In this document: piece by piece, positions 23,858 to 34,480 of the stretch
How positions within the stretch are numbered: the stretch's first letter is position 1
How the letters are laid out: every line of letters begins with the position of its first letter
Notes under the pieces: generated by a model
What the model saw: only the letters and a program-made list of their open reading frames with translations
Database searches by the model: none
What the model was told of the DNA's origin: nothing
Translations under genes and position numbers: made by a program
NCBI RefSeq assembly: GCF_020740795.1
Contig: NC_067295.1
Span: 2,976,501-3,040,500 of the forward strand
Direction of reading: 5' to 3'
Source: Apus apus
Lineage: Eukaryota > Chordata > Aves > Apodiformes > Apodidae
DNA: 64,000 nucleotides

Positions 23858-23952
23858 GGGACTTCTCTCTGCTCCCGGTACTTCTCTCGGCTTCCGGGAC
23901 TTCTCTCTGCTCCCGGGACTTCTCTCTGCTCCCGGGACTTCTCTCGGCTCCC
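23858..23952 (+). repeat. 19-bp tandem repeat, five copies
   Basis: Five contiguous 19-base units close to GGGACTTCTCTCTGCTCCC, with a few substitutions. Two adjacent middle copies are identical. Lies in the CpG-rich upstream region of RASD1. Confidence 0.92.
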
Positions 23953-24377
23953 GTCCGTCGCCCCGCGTACAGCGAGGGGGCTTTTCTAGGGTCTTCCTGC
24001 GGGGCAGGTGCCCGCACACCCGTTCCCGCACCCACAGCGAGTTTAAAACGGAGCAAAAACCGCGCCGGGGAGCGGGGCTGGGACCCCCCCGGTACCTTTT
24101 GACTCGTGTGTTTGTGCTCCGGGCAAAGAGGCTCTGCCCTGGGCGACCCCGCTGCAGGGCGAGCGGAGCCCCGAGAGCCCCGAGCCAGCGGGACGGGTAC
24201 AAAGCAGCGGGGCTCCGGGCTGAGCTGCAGAGGGGTCGGCTTGGGAGAGGGACCGGGACACCGGACCGGGCTGCGAGCGGGACGGGGCTGCGAGCGGGAC
24301 GGGGCTGAGCAGCCCCAGCAGCCCCAGCAGCCGAAGGTGTGTCCCGCAGCCCCGGAGCGGCGGGCGCGGAGCCGGGC

Positions 24378-24480
24378 GCTGACTCAGCCGCTGCCGCCGC
24401 CGCCCCGGGCCGTGACGCGCCGAGGGGCGGTCGCTGCCTCCTCCATATAACGCGGCGGCGGGCGTGCAGAGCTCACACCG
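24378..24480 (+). promoter_or_regulatory. RASD1: RASD1 core promoter
   Basis: In a GC-rich island there is a TATA-like box (CATATAA, ending at 24450) about 125 bp before the start codon, placing transcription start near 24475-24480. Upstream are GCTGACTCAGC at 24378-24388, an AP-1/MARE-type palindrome, and a CRE half-site (CCGTGACG) near 24409-24416. TATA plus AP-1 and CRE-type elements fits an inducible gene. The known glucocorticoid response of mammalian RASD1 is not explained by any element I can see here. Confidence 0.6.
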
Positions 24481-24576
24481 GCCTTGCTTGCCAGGGGAGA
24501 GGGGCTGAGCAGCCAGGCAGACATCGCCTTCTCCTTCTCCTTCCTCTGGGTCCGAGCTGCCCCTTCGCCGGCTTCA

Positions 24577-24862
24577 ATGAAACTGGCAGCGATGATCAAG
24601 AAGATGTGTCCCAGCGAGGCCGAGCTGAGCATCCCCGCCAAGAACTGCTACCGCATGGTCATCCTGGGCTCCTCCAAGGTGGGCAAGACAGCCATCGTCT
24701 CGCGCTTCCTCACCGGCCGCTTCGAGGAGCAGTACACACCCACCATCGAGGACTTCCACCGCAAGTTCTACAGCATCCGTGGCGAGGTCTACCAGCTTGA
24801 CATCCTGGACACCTCGGGCAACCACCCCTTCCCAGCCATGCGCCGTCTCTCCATCCTCACAG
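24577..24862 (+). CDS. RASD1: RASD1 coding exon 1
   Basis: Encodes residues 1-95 plus the first base of Gly96. Covers G1 to G3. The donor is ACAG then GTACTT. Confidence 0.98.
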
Positions 24863-25697
24863 GTACTTGGCTCAGGAGCACCAGGAGGAAGTGGGGGGAC
24901 TAGCTTGCCAGACTTCAGGCTTACTTGCCCAGTTTAGGGATGTTTCTCCAGTCCTGGGAGGAGGGAAGTGGGATTTTGTATTGTGCCCAGGGTGGGCAAC
25001 TTTGCTTCCTGCACGGGGTGGACAGGAGGATGCAGGACCCAGGTGCTGCCTGGTCCTTCTCTCCCCAGGGCTCTGTATGGCGTAGGCAGCAGGTGTCTGT
25101 GTGTCCCTGTCCCTGCAGCCATCTCATGCTCCCTCTTTGTCCCCAGGAGACGTGTTCATCCTTGTATTCAGCCTGGACAACCGAGACTCCTTTGAGGAGG
25201 TGCAGCGCCTGAAGCAGCAAATCCTGGAGACCAAGTCGTGCCTGAAGAACAAAACCAAGGAGAACATAGAGGTGCCCCTGGTCATCTGTGGCAACAAGGG
25301 CGACCGGGACTTTTACCGAGAGGTGCAACCCCGAGAGATAGAGCAGCTGGTGGGAGGGGACCCCAAAAAATGTGCCTACTTCGAGATCTCAGCCAAGAAG
25401 AACAGCAGCCTGGACCAGATGTTCCAAGCGCTCTTTGCCATGGCCAAGCTGCCCAGCGAGATGAGCCCCGACCTGCACCGCAAGGTCTCAGTCCAGTACT
25501 GTGACATCCTGCACAAGAAGGCACTGAAAGGCAAGAAGCTGCTGAAGGAGGGAGGCCGGGGCAGCACGGAGGAGGCCTATGGCATCGTGGCCCCCTTCGC
25601 CCGGCGACCCAGCGTCCACAGCGACCTCATGTACATCCGGGAGAAGGCCATCGGTGGTGGGCATGGCAAGGAGAAGGACCGCTGTGTGATCAGCTAG
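24577..25697 (+). CDS. RASD1: RASD1 (Dexras1), inducible Ras-like GTPase
   Basis: Join 24577-24862, 25147-25697; 278 residues, against 281 in human. A plasma-membrane small G protein of the RASD/RHES group, known as a dexamethasone-induced modulator of G-protein and nitric-oxide signalling. The start is the first Met matching the family N-terminus MKLAAMIKKMCPS; an upstream in-frame Met lacks family similarity. G1 P-loop GSSKVGKT at 31-38, switch I/G2 YTPTIEDF about 53-60, G3 DTSGNHP 78-84, G4 NKGD 145-148, G5 SAK 177-179, then the RASD-specific cationic extension and a C-terminal CaaX box CVIS for farnesylation. The single intron interrupts the Gly codon in ILTGDVF, as in mammals. The loop before FGIVAPFARRPSVHS-type sequence is shorter than in human (GGRGSTEEAYG). 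No defect seen. Confidence 0.99.
25147..25697 (+). CDS. RASD1: RASD1 coding exon 2
   Basis: Acceptor TTTGTCCCCAG after a 284-base intron. Encodes Gly96 to the CaaX box and the TAG stop; covers G4, G5 and the basic C-terminal extension. Confidence 0.99.
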
Positions 25698-25712
25698 GAG
25701 CCCCCGCGGGAT

Positions 25713-25771
25713 GGGAGGAAGGAAGGGAGGAAGAGAGGGAGGGAGGAAGGGAGGAAGGAAGGGAGAGGGGA
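25713..25771 (+). repeat. Purine (GGAA/GGGA) tract
   Basis: About 59 bp without a pyrimidine, built of GGAA, GGGA and AGAG units, 16 bases after the RASD1 stop. Simple-sequence, probably length-variable. Confidence 0.9.
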
Positions 25772-26370
25772 AAGATGCTCGTTTCCAAACTGCCCACCTG
25801 GGCAGAGAGAGGGTCGCCTCTTCCCCAGCCTCCCTCCTCCTGAGGGATCACTTTCATCAACTCCCCGCGCCACCCTGGGAGTGAATTTTGGGAGAGAGGG
25901 AAGCGAAAGGGGAGGCTTTGGAGGGCAGGACAGGGGTGTTGCTGAGACCACCCTCCTCTGGACAGAGAGACAGGGAAAGGCTGAGCTGCTGGGCGGCCAG
26001 GTGGGAGGGTGAGCATGGAGGACACAGACCTTGGCGTTTCTTTCCCTCCCAAACCACCCAGCCTCAGGCATTGCCCTCAGGAGGGAGGGCAGAGGCCTGC
26101 CAGTGCCTGCCTGGGGCTTTGGGGTTGGTTTTTTATTTGGTTTGGTTTGTTTGTTTGTTTGTTTTTTTAACTTGAGAAGCTGTGCACAGACTCTGTCTCT
26201 GTGTTGTGTGTTCGTCTGTGTCTGCAAAACACGTGCAGAAGACACTCCTGTTGCAAAGACATTGCAGAGTTACAGCCCCGATGGACCAAAAAACTGACTC
26301 TTGTTTACATTTGTCTTGTCTGATTTGCAAGATCTGGGGGGTGGGGGGGATGAGTGGGAAGGGTTTTTTA

Positions 26371-26376
26371 AATAAA
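26371..26376 (+). terminator. RASD1: RASD1 proximal poly(A) signal
   Basis: AATAAA inside TTTTTTAAATAAAAAAAC. Would give a UTR of about 0.7 kb. The distal site at 26487 has the better downstream context. Confidence 0.45.
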
Positions 26377-26486
26377 AAAACAATAGGCACTTTATGTAGG
26401 TATTGCTTGTCATTGACATGAACAAAAAAAATCTTCAAGTGTTTCTACCGTGGGTGAAACTTGATGTTTTATTTTTTCTACAAATT

Positions 26487-26492
26487 AATAAA
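26487..26492 (+). terminator. RASD1: RASD1 distal poly(A) signal
   Basis: AATAAA in AAATTAATAAAATC, followed within about 25 bases by a T/G-rich stretch (CACCTCTGGCTTTGCC). Likely main 3' end near 26510. Confidence 0.7.
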
Positions 26493-26512
26493 ATCTTTTT
26501 AAAATGACACCT

Positions 26513-28973
26513 CTGGCTTTGCCTTTCCTTCCTCCCTTGGCCCTGCAGTGAAATCAAATCCTGTTAAACCCAGACCTGAGCCCAGCTCTGAGGAGCTAAA
26601 AGCAGCCTCCAGACTCCATCCCTCTATTGCCCCACTCTCCCCGACTCCCAGTGCAAAGGTTCCCGTCTCTGCAAGCAGCTGGTCTCTTGCCACGGCGGGT
26701 AACGAGGGGCCATGGACACAGCCACTCCAACTGGTCACAGAGCCAAGGCTCTTTCCTCACTTCACTGAAGTGACGATTCCGCCAGGCCCTGGCATGTCAC
26801 TCGCTGCAGAAACCCAGCAAACTGACATCACTTTTGTTATAAAGAACTGATTGTGTGTCGGGCTTTTTCCTGATTAACTAAGCAGACTTTAATGATGTCA
26901 ACAGAGAGTGATTCATTTGCCCTCCGTCCGGGTTAGTGTTTTTATTTTGCAATATGAGTAAAAGGAAGCACTTTGCTTGAAAGGTCACCTTTGCATTTGA
27001 TGGTTTTTAATCTCTGCCTAATAACAAGTTGCAGTAACCGCTGCCAGAAGTGAAAGGGAAAGGGCAAAGCTCTTCAAAGAAGCAGCTCTCCCTGGCTCCA
27101 GCTTCTGTTTTGGTTCATTTTCAGCCCCATCCCCTTCCCAAGCACCAGAACAAACCCACTCTTAATATGTATTAACGGCAAATACAAAACTAGAGGGTTT
27201 TTTTTCTTCAAAGCCAGAAAACAAAGGTGGGTGAGTGAGCCTGCAAAGGAAACCACTTTGGTTTCGCTTGAAACTTGGATTCAAGTTGACAGAGTTAACT
27301 TGTTCCTGTGCTGAGTGCCAGACACTTCTTTGGAAACAAGTTGTTTCTTCCAGCTCCACATATGCCCGATTTCATGGGAACAGCAACTGGCAAAAAAGGG
27401 AAACGACTGTCCAGGCATGAGACACAGGAATTTACTGAGCTGGGATGGGCAATGGCTGGCAGAAAGGTAATTACAGTAATAAAAAGAGTGCACATTGTGC
27501 TTTATTTATCTCGGTGTTCTGTTTTACTTGGAGTTTACACACTGGCATCTTCCCAAAGAAAGCACCAGTAAAGTATTCCAGCGAGAACAGAATAATCTCT
27601 TGGCTGCAGGTGAGTCACAACCTTCCCAGCTCCCAACAAACAGAATTACTTGCCTCTTGCTTTAGGAAAGGAAAATCTCACCCAAACAGACCTTGCTTCT
27701 CTCCTCTGGAAAGCACAAGTGCTGCCTGCCCTTGGATGCTGGTTCTTCGTGGATATTGTACTTCCCCAGCTGGTTTTTCACCTCTTCCACTACCAACCCG
27801 CACCAACTTTCAGGGTAATTCAGACAACCACGAGGTTCAAGGTCCCATCACCTCTTTGTTAGCCGGGGAGACGTGGTGCTGCTTTAGCAGGTTGTGGTCT
27901 GCCCACCTCACAGCTCACAGCAGCACAGAGGACAGGGAGCCCTGGGATCCAGCTGAATGGGATACAACACTCAGGACCTTTCCACCAGCCAAATGTTCAA
28001 GCTGCTCAAAATGTGGGAAGTCCCCAGAGCACTTTGGATGTGGAAATGACCGGTCTTGTTGAGCCTGACTTCTGCCATGTATGGAAGAACTAAAACCCCT
28101 TGTTACTTATGCTCTTTGATTCTGCTTGCCCTTCCTGTGTTTTAAGAGCAAGATGCCCAATAAGCTGCACTCACCCCAGGAAACTTACACACCCAAAGCT
28201 TAATGAAATCCACTCCCCTGGCAGCCCCTGCCTTGCTCTCCCCAGTCACCCTGCTTCCAAAAAAGCTACATAAAGACAAAGGAGCTGGGCCCAGGCTACG
28301 CACATCCCCTGTGCTGCCAAAACCCTGCCCCTGCTCAGCCCACATCCACGCAGTGAACACACAAGAGGGGCAGTTTGAATTTCTAAATCTTTACTCATCT
28401 CAGACACAACCACCAGTTGTTTAAAAAGAGAGAAATGCAAAAGTAATTGAAGACAATCATTCCTCTTTCGACACACGCAGTCTGGAAAGTGCCCCAGAGA
28501 CCCTTCCCAGGAGCAAGGCCAAGCAGCTCATGCTTCCCTCCTACGTTCCCTTTTGATGTTTGGCCAGTTTTAAGTGAAAAAAAAATGCAGAAAATGCCCC
28601 CTTTTTCTTGCTGAAGCCAAGCAGTAGGTACTTTGACCCTTAGTGAGCAGAAAACATGTTTCCTGCTTGCTTTAATGTAAAAAAAAACCCAAAAACCAAA
28701 CAAACCACCCCACCCTGAGAGAAGAGAGACACACATAAATGCACAGTCCTACAGCAGCTCGAGGTGAACATCCCACTGTGATCATCCTACGTGGAGCACA
28801 GAGTGTTCTGGTTCAGTGCCACATGCCTCAGATCCTCACAGCCACAACTTCAGAGCCAATGCCACCAAAAAAACAGCATCAAAGAGAGAAAAGTGAACTT
28901 CTGCCACCTTTTTCTCTCCTGTTCAGCTGGCAGAGGAAGTCTCTGGGACCCAGAAACCAGAGCTGCTCCCCTC
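26513..28973. other. Convergent RASD1-MED9 gap and MED9 3' UTR
   Basis: The two genes face each other here. Minus-strand ATTAAA (TTTAAT at 28671-28676) and AATAAA (TTTATT at 27501-27506) could end MED9; neither is clearly best. From 26840 to 27030 the sequence is AT-rich, with ATTA and TGATTCATTTGC-type cores, and looks like a noncoding element. No coding exon recognised. Confidence 0.5.
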
Positions 28974-29190
28974 CTACTCCTTGGGGATTTCAAACATGCA
29001 AAGGCTTTTGTACTTCTGCAGCAGTTCATTTTTGGTCCGGACCTGCTCCCGCAGGCTCTGCAGCTGCTGCTGCTGCTGCTCTGGGCTCACTGCGATGCCA
29101 GGCATGGAGCTGATCAGCTTCCTCATCTCCTGGAACTTGTTCTTCAGCTCATTCAGCACCTGGTGGACATCCTGGCTGTCTTTGTCCATG
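28974..29190 (-). CDS. MED9: MED9 coding exon 2
   Basis: Acceptor CTCTGCAG on the minus strand. Reads (C)[18 protein letters not shown], onward to FEIPKE and TAG. Carries the whole conserved coiled-coil-like helix. Confidence 0.98.
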
Positions 29191-32100
29191 CTGCAGAGGA
29201 GAGAAAATGGAGACATTGTTCAATTATCCTGTTGGAAAGTGAAAAGTCTGTCGGGGTGACTCTCATTTCCCGTGCAACCAGAGCTTAAACTGGAATTCAG
29301 TGGGAAACTTGCTCTTGGTATCTAACTACACACACCTAATTCACCTATCCAAATAAAACAGGCACAGATGATAGACAGAGTGGGCAGTCTCTGGGGCAAA
29401 CTGGTTTGCTGCTGATTTCCAGCATACAATCCAGATACCTCAGGACCCATCAGTCACGTCTGCAGCTTTAACACATTGCCATGGAGCAGCATAATTCTCC
29501 CTCTGTTTGAACTGCCATATCTCTGTCTGGGGAGCCTAAGACTACATACATGTGTTGTATGTAGAAACCTGGAAAAAAAAGATCTCAGTCTCACCCTGTG
29601 ACCTGTTGCTGCTTTAATACAAAAAAAAACAATAAAAAATCCATGCAGTCAAACAGCTTGACAGGGGAAAACAGAAACTGTTCCCCAGAAGTACCAGAGA
29701 CTACCCAATGGCAGAGAAAATGGTACTCTGGAGCTTTAGAATGACTCTCTGGGGATACATACCTAATAAAAGAGAAGTGACAGCATCTTTTTTTTTCCAT
29801 TTTTTTGAAGAGCAGCACAATTGGTGCTGCAGCCAGCTCTGTGCTTTTTGAGGATCAGTGTTGTCTGAGGCAGCGTCTGCCCTCAAACCCTCATTAGTAT
29901 CTGCCTCAGCTTTGTTAGTACCAGCCAGAAGTTTTACTGATTCCAGGCAAAAGCAAATCCCTGTTTCCAGGGCGCCTGTTAATAATGAGACCTGGATTCT
30001 AATGGTCTTTGAAAAAACAGAAGTCTGCTCAATAGCCAGACCTAAAAATAAATCTGCTTGGCATGACCAGGGCAGAGAGGTGCTTGATTATAACTCTGGG
30101 GAATCGTGACAAGTCTGAGAGCAAAACTTTTAACCAGATGGTCACTGTTGGTTTCAAAAGCCTCTTGGAACAAAATATTCATTACTCCCTTCTAGATAAA
30201 ATTGCAGCTGGCTCTATAATGTACTCCCCCTTATGCAGGCATTATCCCCATTATCCCAGTCAGGATGGCAGTGGAAAAATACAGACACACACACACAGGC
30301 CTATGGCACTTCTGGGAAAGGATGGGCTGACACTGCCTTTAATCCCCCAGAGCTGCAAAATGGCTTTGAGAGAGACATCCTCCCTGCTCCAGGTCTCCCC
30401 AAGTCTTGTTCCCTTCCCCAAACACAGAGAACTGATGGCTGCCTGAATTATTTCAGGTTTGGTTTTGGTTTTTTTTTTTTCTCTGATGGGTGGTTTTCCT
30501 GCTGGATGGAGCCACTGAAGCGACTCCTTCTTTGAGGGCATGGACAGGCAGAGGTGAGGAGGTGTGGGAAGAGGCTGCAGCTGCCAGCAGTGACACAGGA
30601 TCCAACGCAGTGTCCCACCAGAGCCTGACACAGATGCACAGAAGACCTCCCTTCAGGCACAGAGCTCTTCATTCCACCAGCACAACCCACCATCAGAGGA
30701 GCCGTGTGCTGGCATCACAGCAGCAACACCAGACAAGGGGGAAGGTACCAGCAAGCCCTGCATGGGAAAACTTCCTCCAGACCCAAACAGCAGGAAAGAG
30801 GACATGTCCTTGAATGTAAGCAAATGTACGCGCTACATCCTCGCTCCTGAGCACAGAGTCACCTTGGAGATGTGTCTTCAGGGCTGAGTCAGTGTCAAAA
30901 CAGCAGGGCTGGGCTCTGCCACCAGCGGCCGAGCTAAAGGACAAAGCACCTGCCATCTGTCAGGGACATGAGGCAGCAGACCCTGCCTCTGTGATCCTGC
31001 CCATCCTGCAGCACTGCTCAGCATTCCGACGTCTGCTCCAGCTGCCCAGGAAACGCCGTGTGTGAAGCAGAGGGAGGCAGCTGGGTGGCAGGAGTGGGTG
31101 GCTCAGTGGGACAGGGCACAAGATATCCCTAGGGACATCTGTGGGTCACCACGACCTGCTGGGTGACAGAAAGGAATCTCAAAGGTCTGGGCCCATGGCT
31201 ATTGCCCACTTTGCTTATGTACATGTACTGTGCATGTAAGCACCTGGCAATGGGTTTAGCCTCACTTGTGGGGCCTGGACAGATCAGGAAGAATGGAGAT
31301 CCATCTCCAGCACAACAGGGAGGCTGAGGTGTTCTCATGGCCCTTCTGTGCCTGGACCAGTGTTTCAGGGGCTTTTCAGTCCTTCCATGCCAGATGTGCT
31401 TGATACAAATGAAACATCAGCAGGACAAAAAACAGCCTCCCTTCGTAAATAAGCACACAGGAAAAGGGCAGCCAGGTCCACAACCACAGCAAGGGAACTC
31501 ACGCTTCCCAAGCCATCTGCCTCACCCCACAGCATGCCCAGGGGAGAGCACAGAGCTGGCCTGGATGGATGTTCACGAGCTGGGCCCTCAGAAGCATCTC
31601 TGAACAGTTTATCCTGGTCAGAAATACCCCAGTTCTCAGGACACTTGTACAAGTACCTTCTAGCCCTACGGATCTTGAACCAGGAAGAGAACAATTTAAG
31701 CCATACCACTGCAGAAGCCATCCTCGATTTTACAGCCCTGCAGAACTGGGCTGCACTCCTGCCCCAGCACTGTTTGTATCCTCTGAGGCTGTTATCAGCC
31801 CAACAGTACAGTTATTGGGAGCAATAACCCCACACAAGTGCAATGCTCCTGCTCCTGGGTGTGAATGGTGGGGCAGTATACCTGGGCCATGGCAGCACCT
31901 GCACTGCCCGGGTGACCTAAACACCACCCGGGTCTTGGCTCCGAGCAGAGATGCACTTGGGGCTGTGCCAGCTGCTTCTGTCGCTCCTCCCAGGAACTGC
32001 TGCTGGGAGGAAAAAGGGCAAAGGAGATGCTGGGAAGCTGGAGAGCATCACTAGAGGGGTGACCCGATTGCCTCGCTCTCCCCTGAAGGGCACCCGGAAG

Positions 32101-32588
32101 ATGTTGGCGGATAGTGAGGGTAACTGGAAGGAGGATCGCTTTGTCCTGCTCCCCACCTAGGGGGATACTGAGGGCTGGAGACCATCATTAAAGGGGGATC
32201 CCACTGCCTCCTTCCCTGTCCAGGGTGCCCCGAAGATGCTGAGGGTGCAAAAGCACCCTTTAACAGGGGACCCCACCGCCCTGCTCCGCACCCGGAGCAC
32301 CCTGAGGCCGCCGGGACCAGGCGGCAGCACGAGCGGGGCGGGGCGGGGCGGGGCCGCGGTACCGAGCGGGGCGGCTGCCGAGGGGAGGGCGCTGCGGGCG
32401 GTGCCAGCGCCCCGCGGTGCGGCCTGTGCCCGCCGTTACCATTTGATGATGTCGTGGACGAGCGGCAGGAAGGAGAACTCCTCCTGCGCGGGCGGCGGCG
32501 GCGGCAGCAGCGGCGGCTTCTGCTCGGCGGGCGGCTCGGGCGGCGGCGGCTCCTCGGCGGCGCGGCCGGCAGCCCCCCCCGAGGCCAT
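28974..32588 (-). CDS. MED9: MED9, Mediator complex subunit 9
   Basis: Complement of join 28974-29190, 32440-32588; 121 residues, against 146 in human. MED9 is a small subunit of the Mediator middle module, the nuclear co-activator bridging transcription factors and RNA polymerase II. The N-terminal third is Ala/Pro/Glu-rich and unstructured ([24 protein letters not shown]). [18 protein letters not shown] then begins the conserved helical part, followed by a long charged helix with a run of five Gln ([17 protein letters not shown]) and the invariant end [12 protein letters not shown]. The start ATG has a perfect Kozak context (CCGCC before ATGG). The shorter length than human comes entirely from the low-complexity N-terminus. 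Introns join through a split Cys codon. The certain neighbours are RASD1 and NT5M, as in human. Confidence 0.98.
29191..32439 (-). other. MED9: MED9 intron
   Basis: Single intron of 3.25 kb between a GTAACG donor and a CTGCAG acceptor on the minus strand. No exon or recognisable transposon inside. Plus-strand GC boxes (GGGGCGGGGCGGGGC at about 32337-32353) lie at its 5' end within the CpG island. Short A/T runs and an (AC)n of about 7 units near 30284 are the only repeats seen. Confidence 0.7.
32440..32588 (-). CDS. MED9: MED9 coding exon 1
   Basis: Encodes 49 residues, [13 protein letters not shown] to LVHDIIK, plus two bases of Cys. GC-rich with Pro repeats. Minus-strand donor TG then GTAACG. 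Confidence 0.95.
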
Positions 32589-33010
32589 GGCGGAGCCCGG
32601 ACGGGCCGCGGCGCCGCTCAGTGACGGAGCGGGGCGGAGCTCGGCCGAGCCGCCCCGCCTGCCCCGCTCCGCCCCGCACCGCCCGCTCGCACCGCCCCGC
32701 ACCACTCGCACCGCCTGCACTGCCCGACCCGGACCGCCCCGCACCGCCTGCACCGCCCGCCCCGCGCCGACAGCCGCCTGCGCCGCGGCCCGGCCGGGGT
32801 CTGGGTTTGGGCACAGGGCTGTGCTTGCAGCTTCCTCTGAACTTGCAGCTTCCCCTGAGCACAAGCTTGACCCTGTCCGGCAGCGTGGCTGAGCCTGGGC
32901 CAGGTCTGAGCTGGGGCTGGGGCCGGGGCTTGGCCTGCACCTGAGCCTGGGTCCTGCCCCGGTGACCCCCCCAGCAGCCCCCCCGGAGCCCCGCGCACCC
33001 CGATGGCGGG
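32589..33010 (-). promoter_or_regulatory. MED9: MED9 CpG-island promoter
   Basis: Very CpG-rich, with many GC boxes, next to the start codon. It includes a degenerate array of CACCGCCCCG-type units from about 32670 to 32780. There is no TATA box, as expected for a housekeeping gene. The transcription start cannot be fixed from sequence. Confidence 0.6.
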
Positions 33011-34480
33011 GTTGGAAGGGCAGAGAGCAGGGCCCCACACCCTGAGGGCAAGATGAGGAGAAGGGGGCACCATCTGGTCTGGTGGCAGCTGCCAGCCCCT
33101 TGGAGCACTCAGACTGATGTCCCTGTGTGCATCCCTCCCTTTTGAGCCAATCTTAGGGAGAAAATGGTGTTATTCTGTGTTAAATCATTAACCACAGCAG
33201 GGGTTTAACTCTCTCTCAGATCCCAGCTTTTCACCATGGTTTTTTATTAGTTGGTGTCAGTAGTTTGGCTTTAATGCAGCTGAGGACAATATTTCAAGGG
33301 GGCTGAGTGACAGTGGCAGGGTATTTGTGATGCCTTGAGGGTGGATGCTTATGCAGGACCAGGTTTGCTGCCTGAGGGAACTGGAGGAATCTGGAGGCAG
33401 AGAGACAGAAACCTGGTGTCAGGACTGGGACCTCTGGGAAGCTGGGAAAGGGGGGATGGAGGATGATGTCCTTCTGCACCCAACAGCCCCACAGTTTGCT
33501 TCTGCTGTGTTTAACCCCCTCTCTCCACAGAAAGGATTGTGGCACTAACAATACCAGCTGTCGTCATTTTCTTCCAGGGTTGGCTTACAGAAAATGCATA
33601 ATTTAATTTTTCCTTTGAAATAGGCTCCCCTGCTCAACAGTTACAGGCTGAGGATAACTGGGGAGGCAGTTTTCTTTTTTTAAATCACTTTCTTTCAGAA
33701 AGCAAACAGAGGCTATTGATGTATCAAATGCTGGTAACCATTTAGACACACGGAGTATTGACTGTTTGCTCTAAATATAGCAGATCCAATCACTCACTTT
33801 GTTCCTACTGTTAGGAATAGATCCCGGCTCGGGCACTGATGCCGCAATGTGTGAAGGAGTGTGGGGAGGGGTGCCCAGGTCCTGCCAAGCTGATCCCAGT
33901 GGGAATGCTGGTGGTATTTATGGTCCTTGACTGGGCCAAGCAGGAGGTGCAGAATGCTGCGTCCCTCCGCGTGGGGCTGAGCCCAGAGGTTCATTCCTGT
34001 CACCTTTTTATGGGCTGTTTTAAAGAGAGACTTGATTCAGGCTCCGTGGGGGACACTTCCCTCTGTACTGGGCCGGTTTTAGCTTTCCCCTTGACTTGAC
34101 GAAGGAGAGGAGCTAATTGCAGGGTTGATGGACTCCTGCCTCTGAGGGGTGAGTCAGGCAGTCGCTGGAGCAGGTGCCAACAGGCAGATACTGTTCAGCC
34201 ACACTGAGAGCACTGTCAACCAGCTGTGCTTTGTGCCCTTCAGTTCCTGTTTTGTGTTGTGTTCCCACACCAGCTGGAACACACAGCTTTACCTCCTTGG
34301 CATTCCTCCCTCTTCCTGCCTCTCACCTTCCCTTCAGCTCCTCAGGTGACCCACCTCTGTCCCTGTTGTGTCTTGTGGCAAATCCAGGGGAGAGCCAGGA
34401 TGTTTTGTGGTTTGACAGGCTCCTCTGTCACTGAAGATTCTGGTGAATTGGTTGGATGAGACTGTGTGGTCACCCTTGGA
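33011..34480. other. Gene-free spacer upstream of MED9
   Basis: No gene recognised. 33560-33830 is AT-rich, low in repeats and rich in ATTA/ATTG cores, so it is a plausible enhancer-like element. The rest shows nothing clear. Confidence 0.4.

Larger units (their letters stand above)
25698..26512 (+). other. RASD1: RASD1 3' UTR
   Basis: Begins with a pure-purine GGAA/GGGA tract (25713-25771). It later holds a T-rich (GTTT)n stretch near 26130-26170 and two AATAAA signals. The size, about 0.8 kb, is inferred from the second signal. Confidence 0.75.

Noticed and set aside
23238-24056. Long minus-strand frame (272 codons) rich in Gly/Gln/Arg
   Set aside because: It is the translation of the 10-bp minisatellite and neighbouring GC-rich DNA; repetitive, no start context, no family.
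32236-32892. Plus-strand frame of 218 codons over MED9 exon 1
   Set aside because: Exact antisense of the MED9 exon and its CpG island; open only because of GC content.
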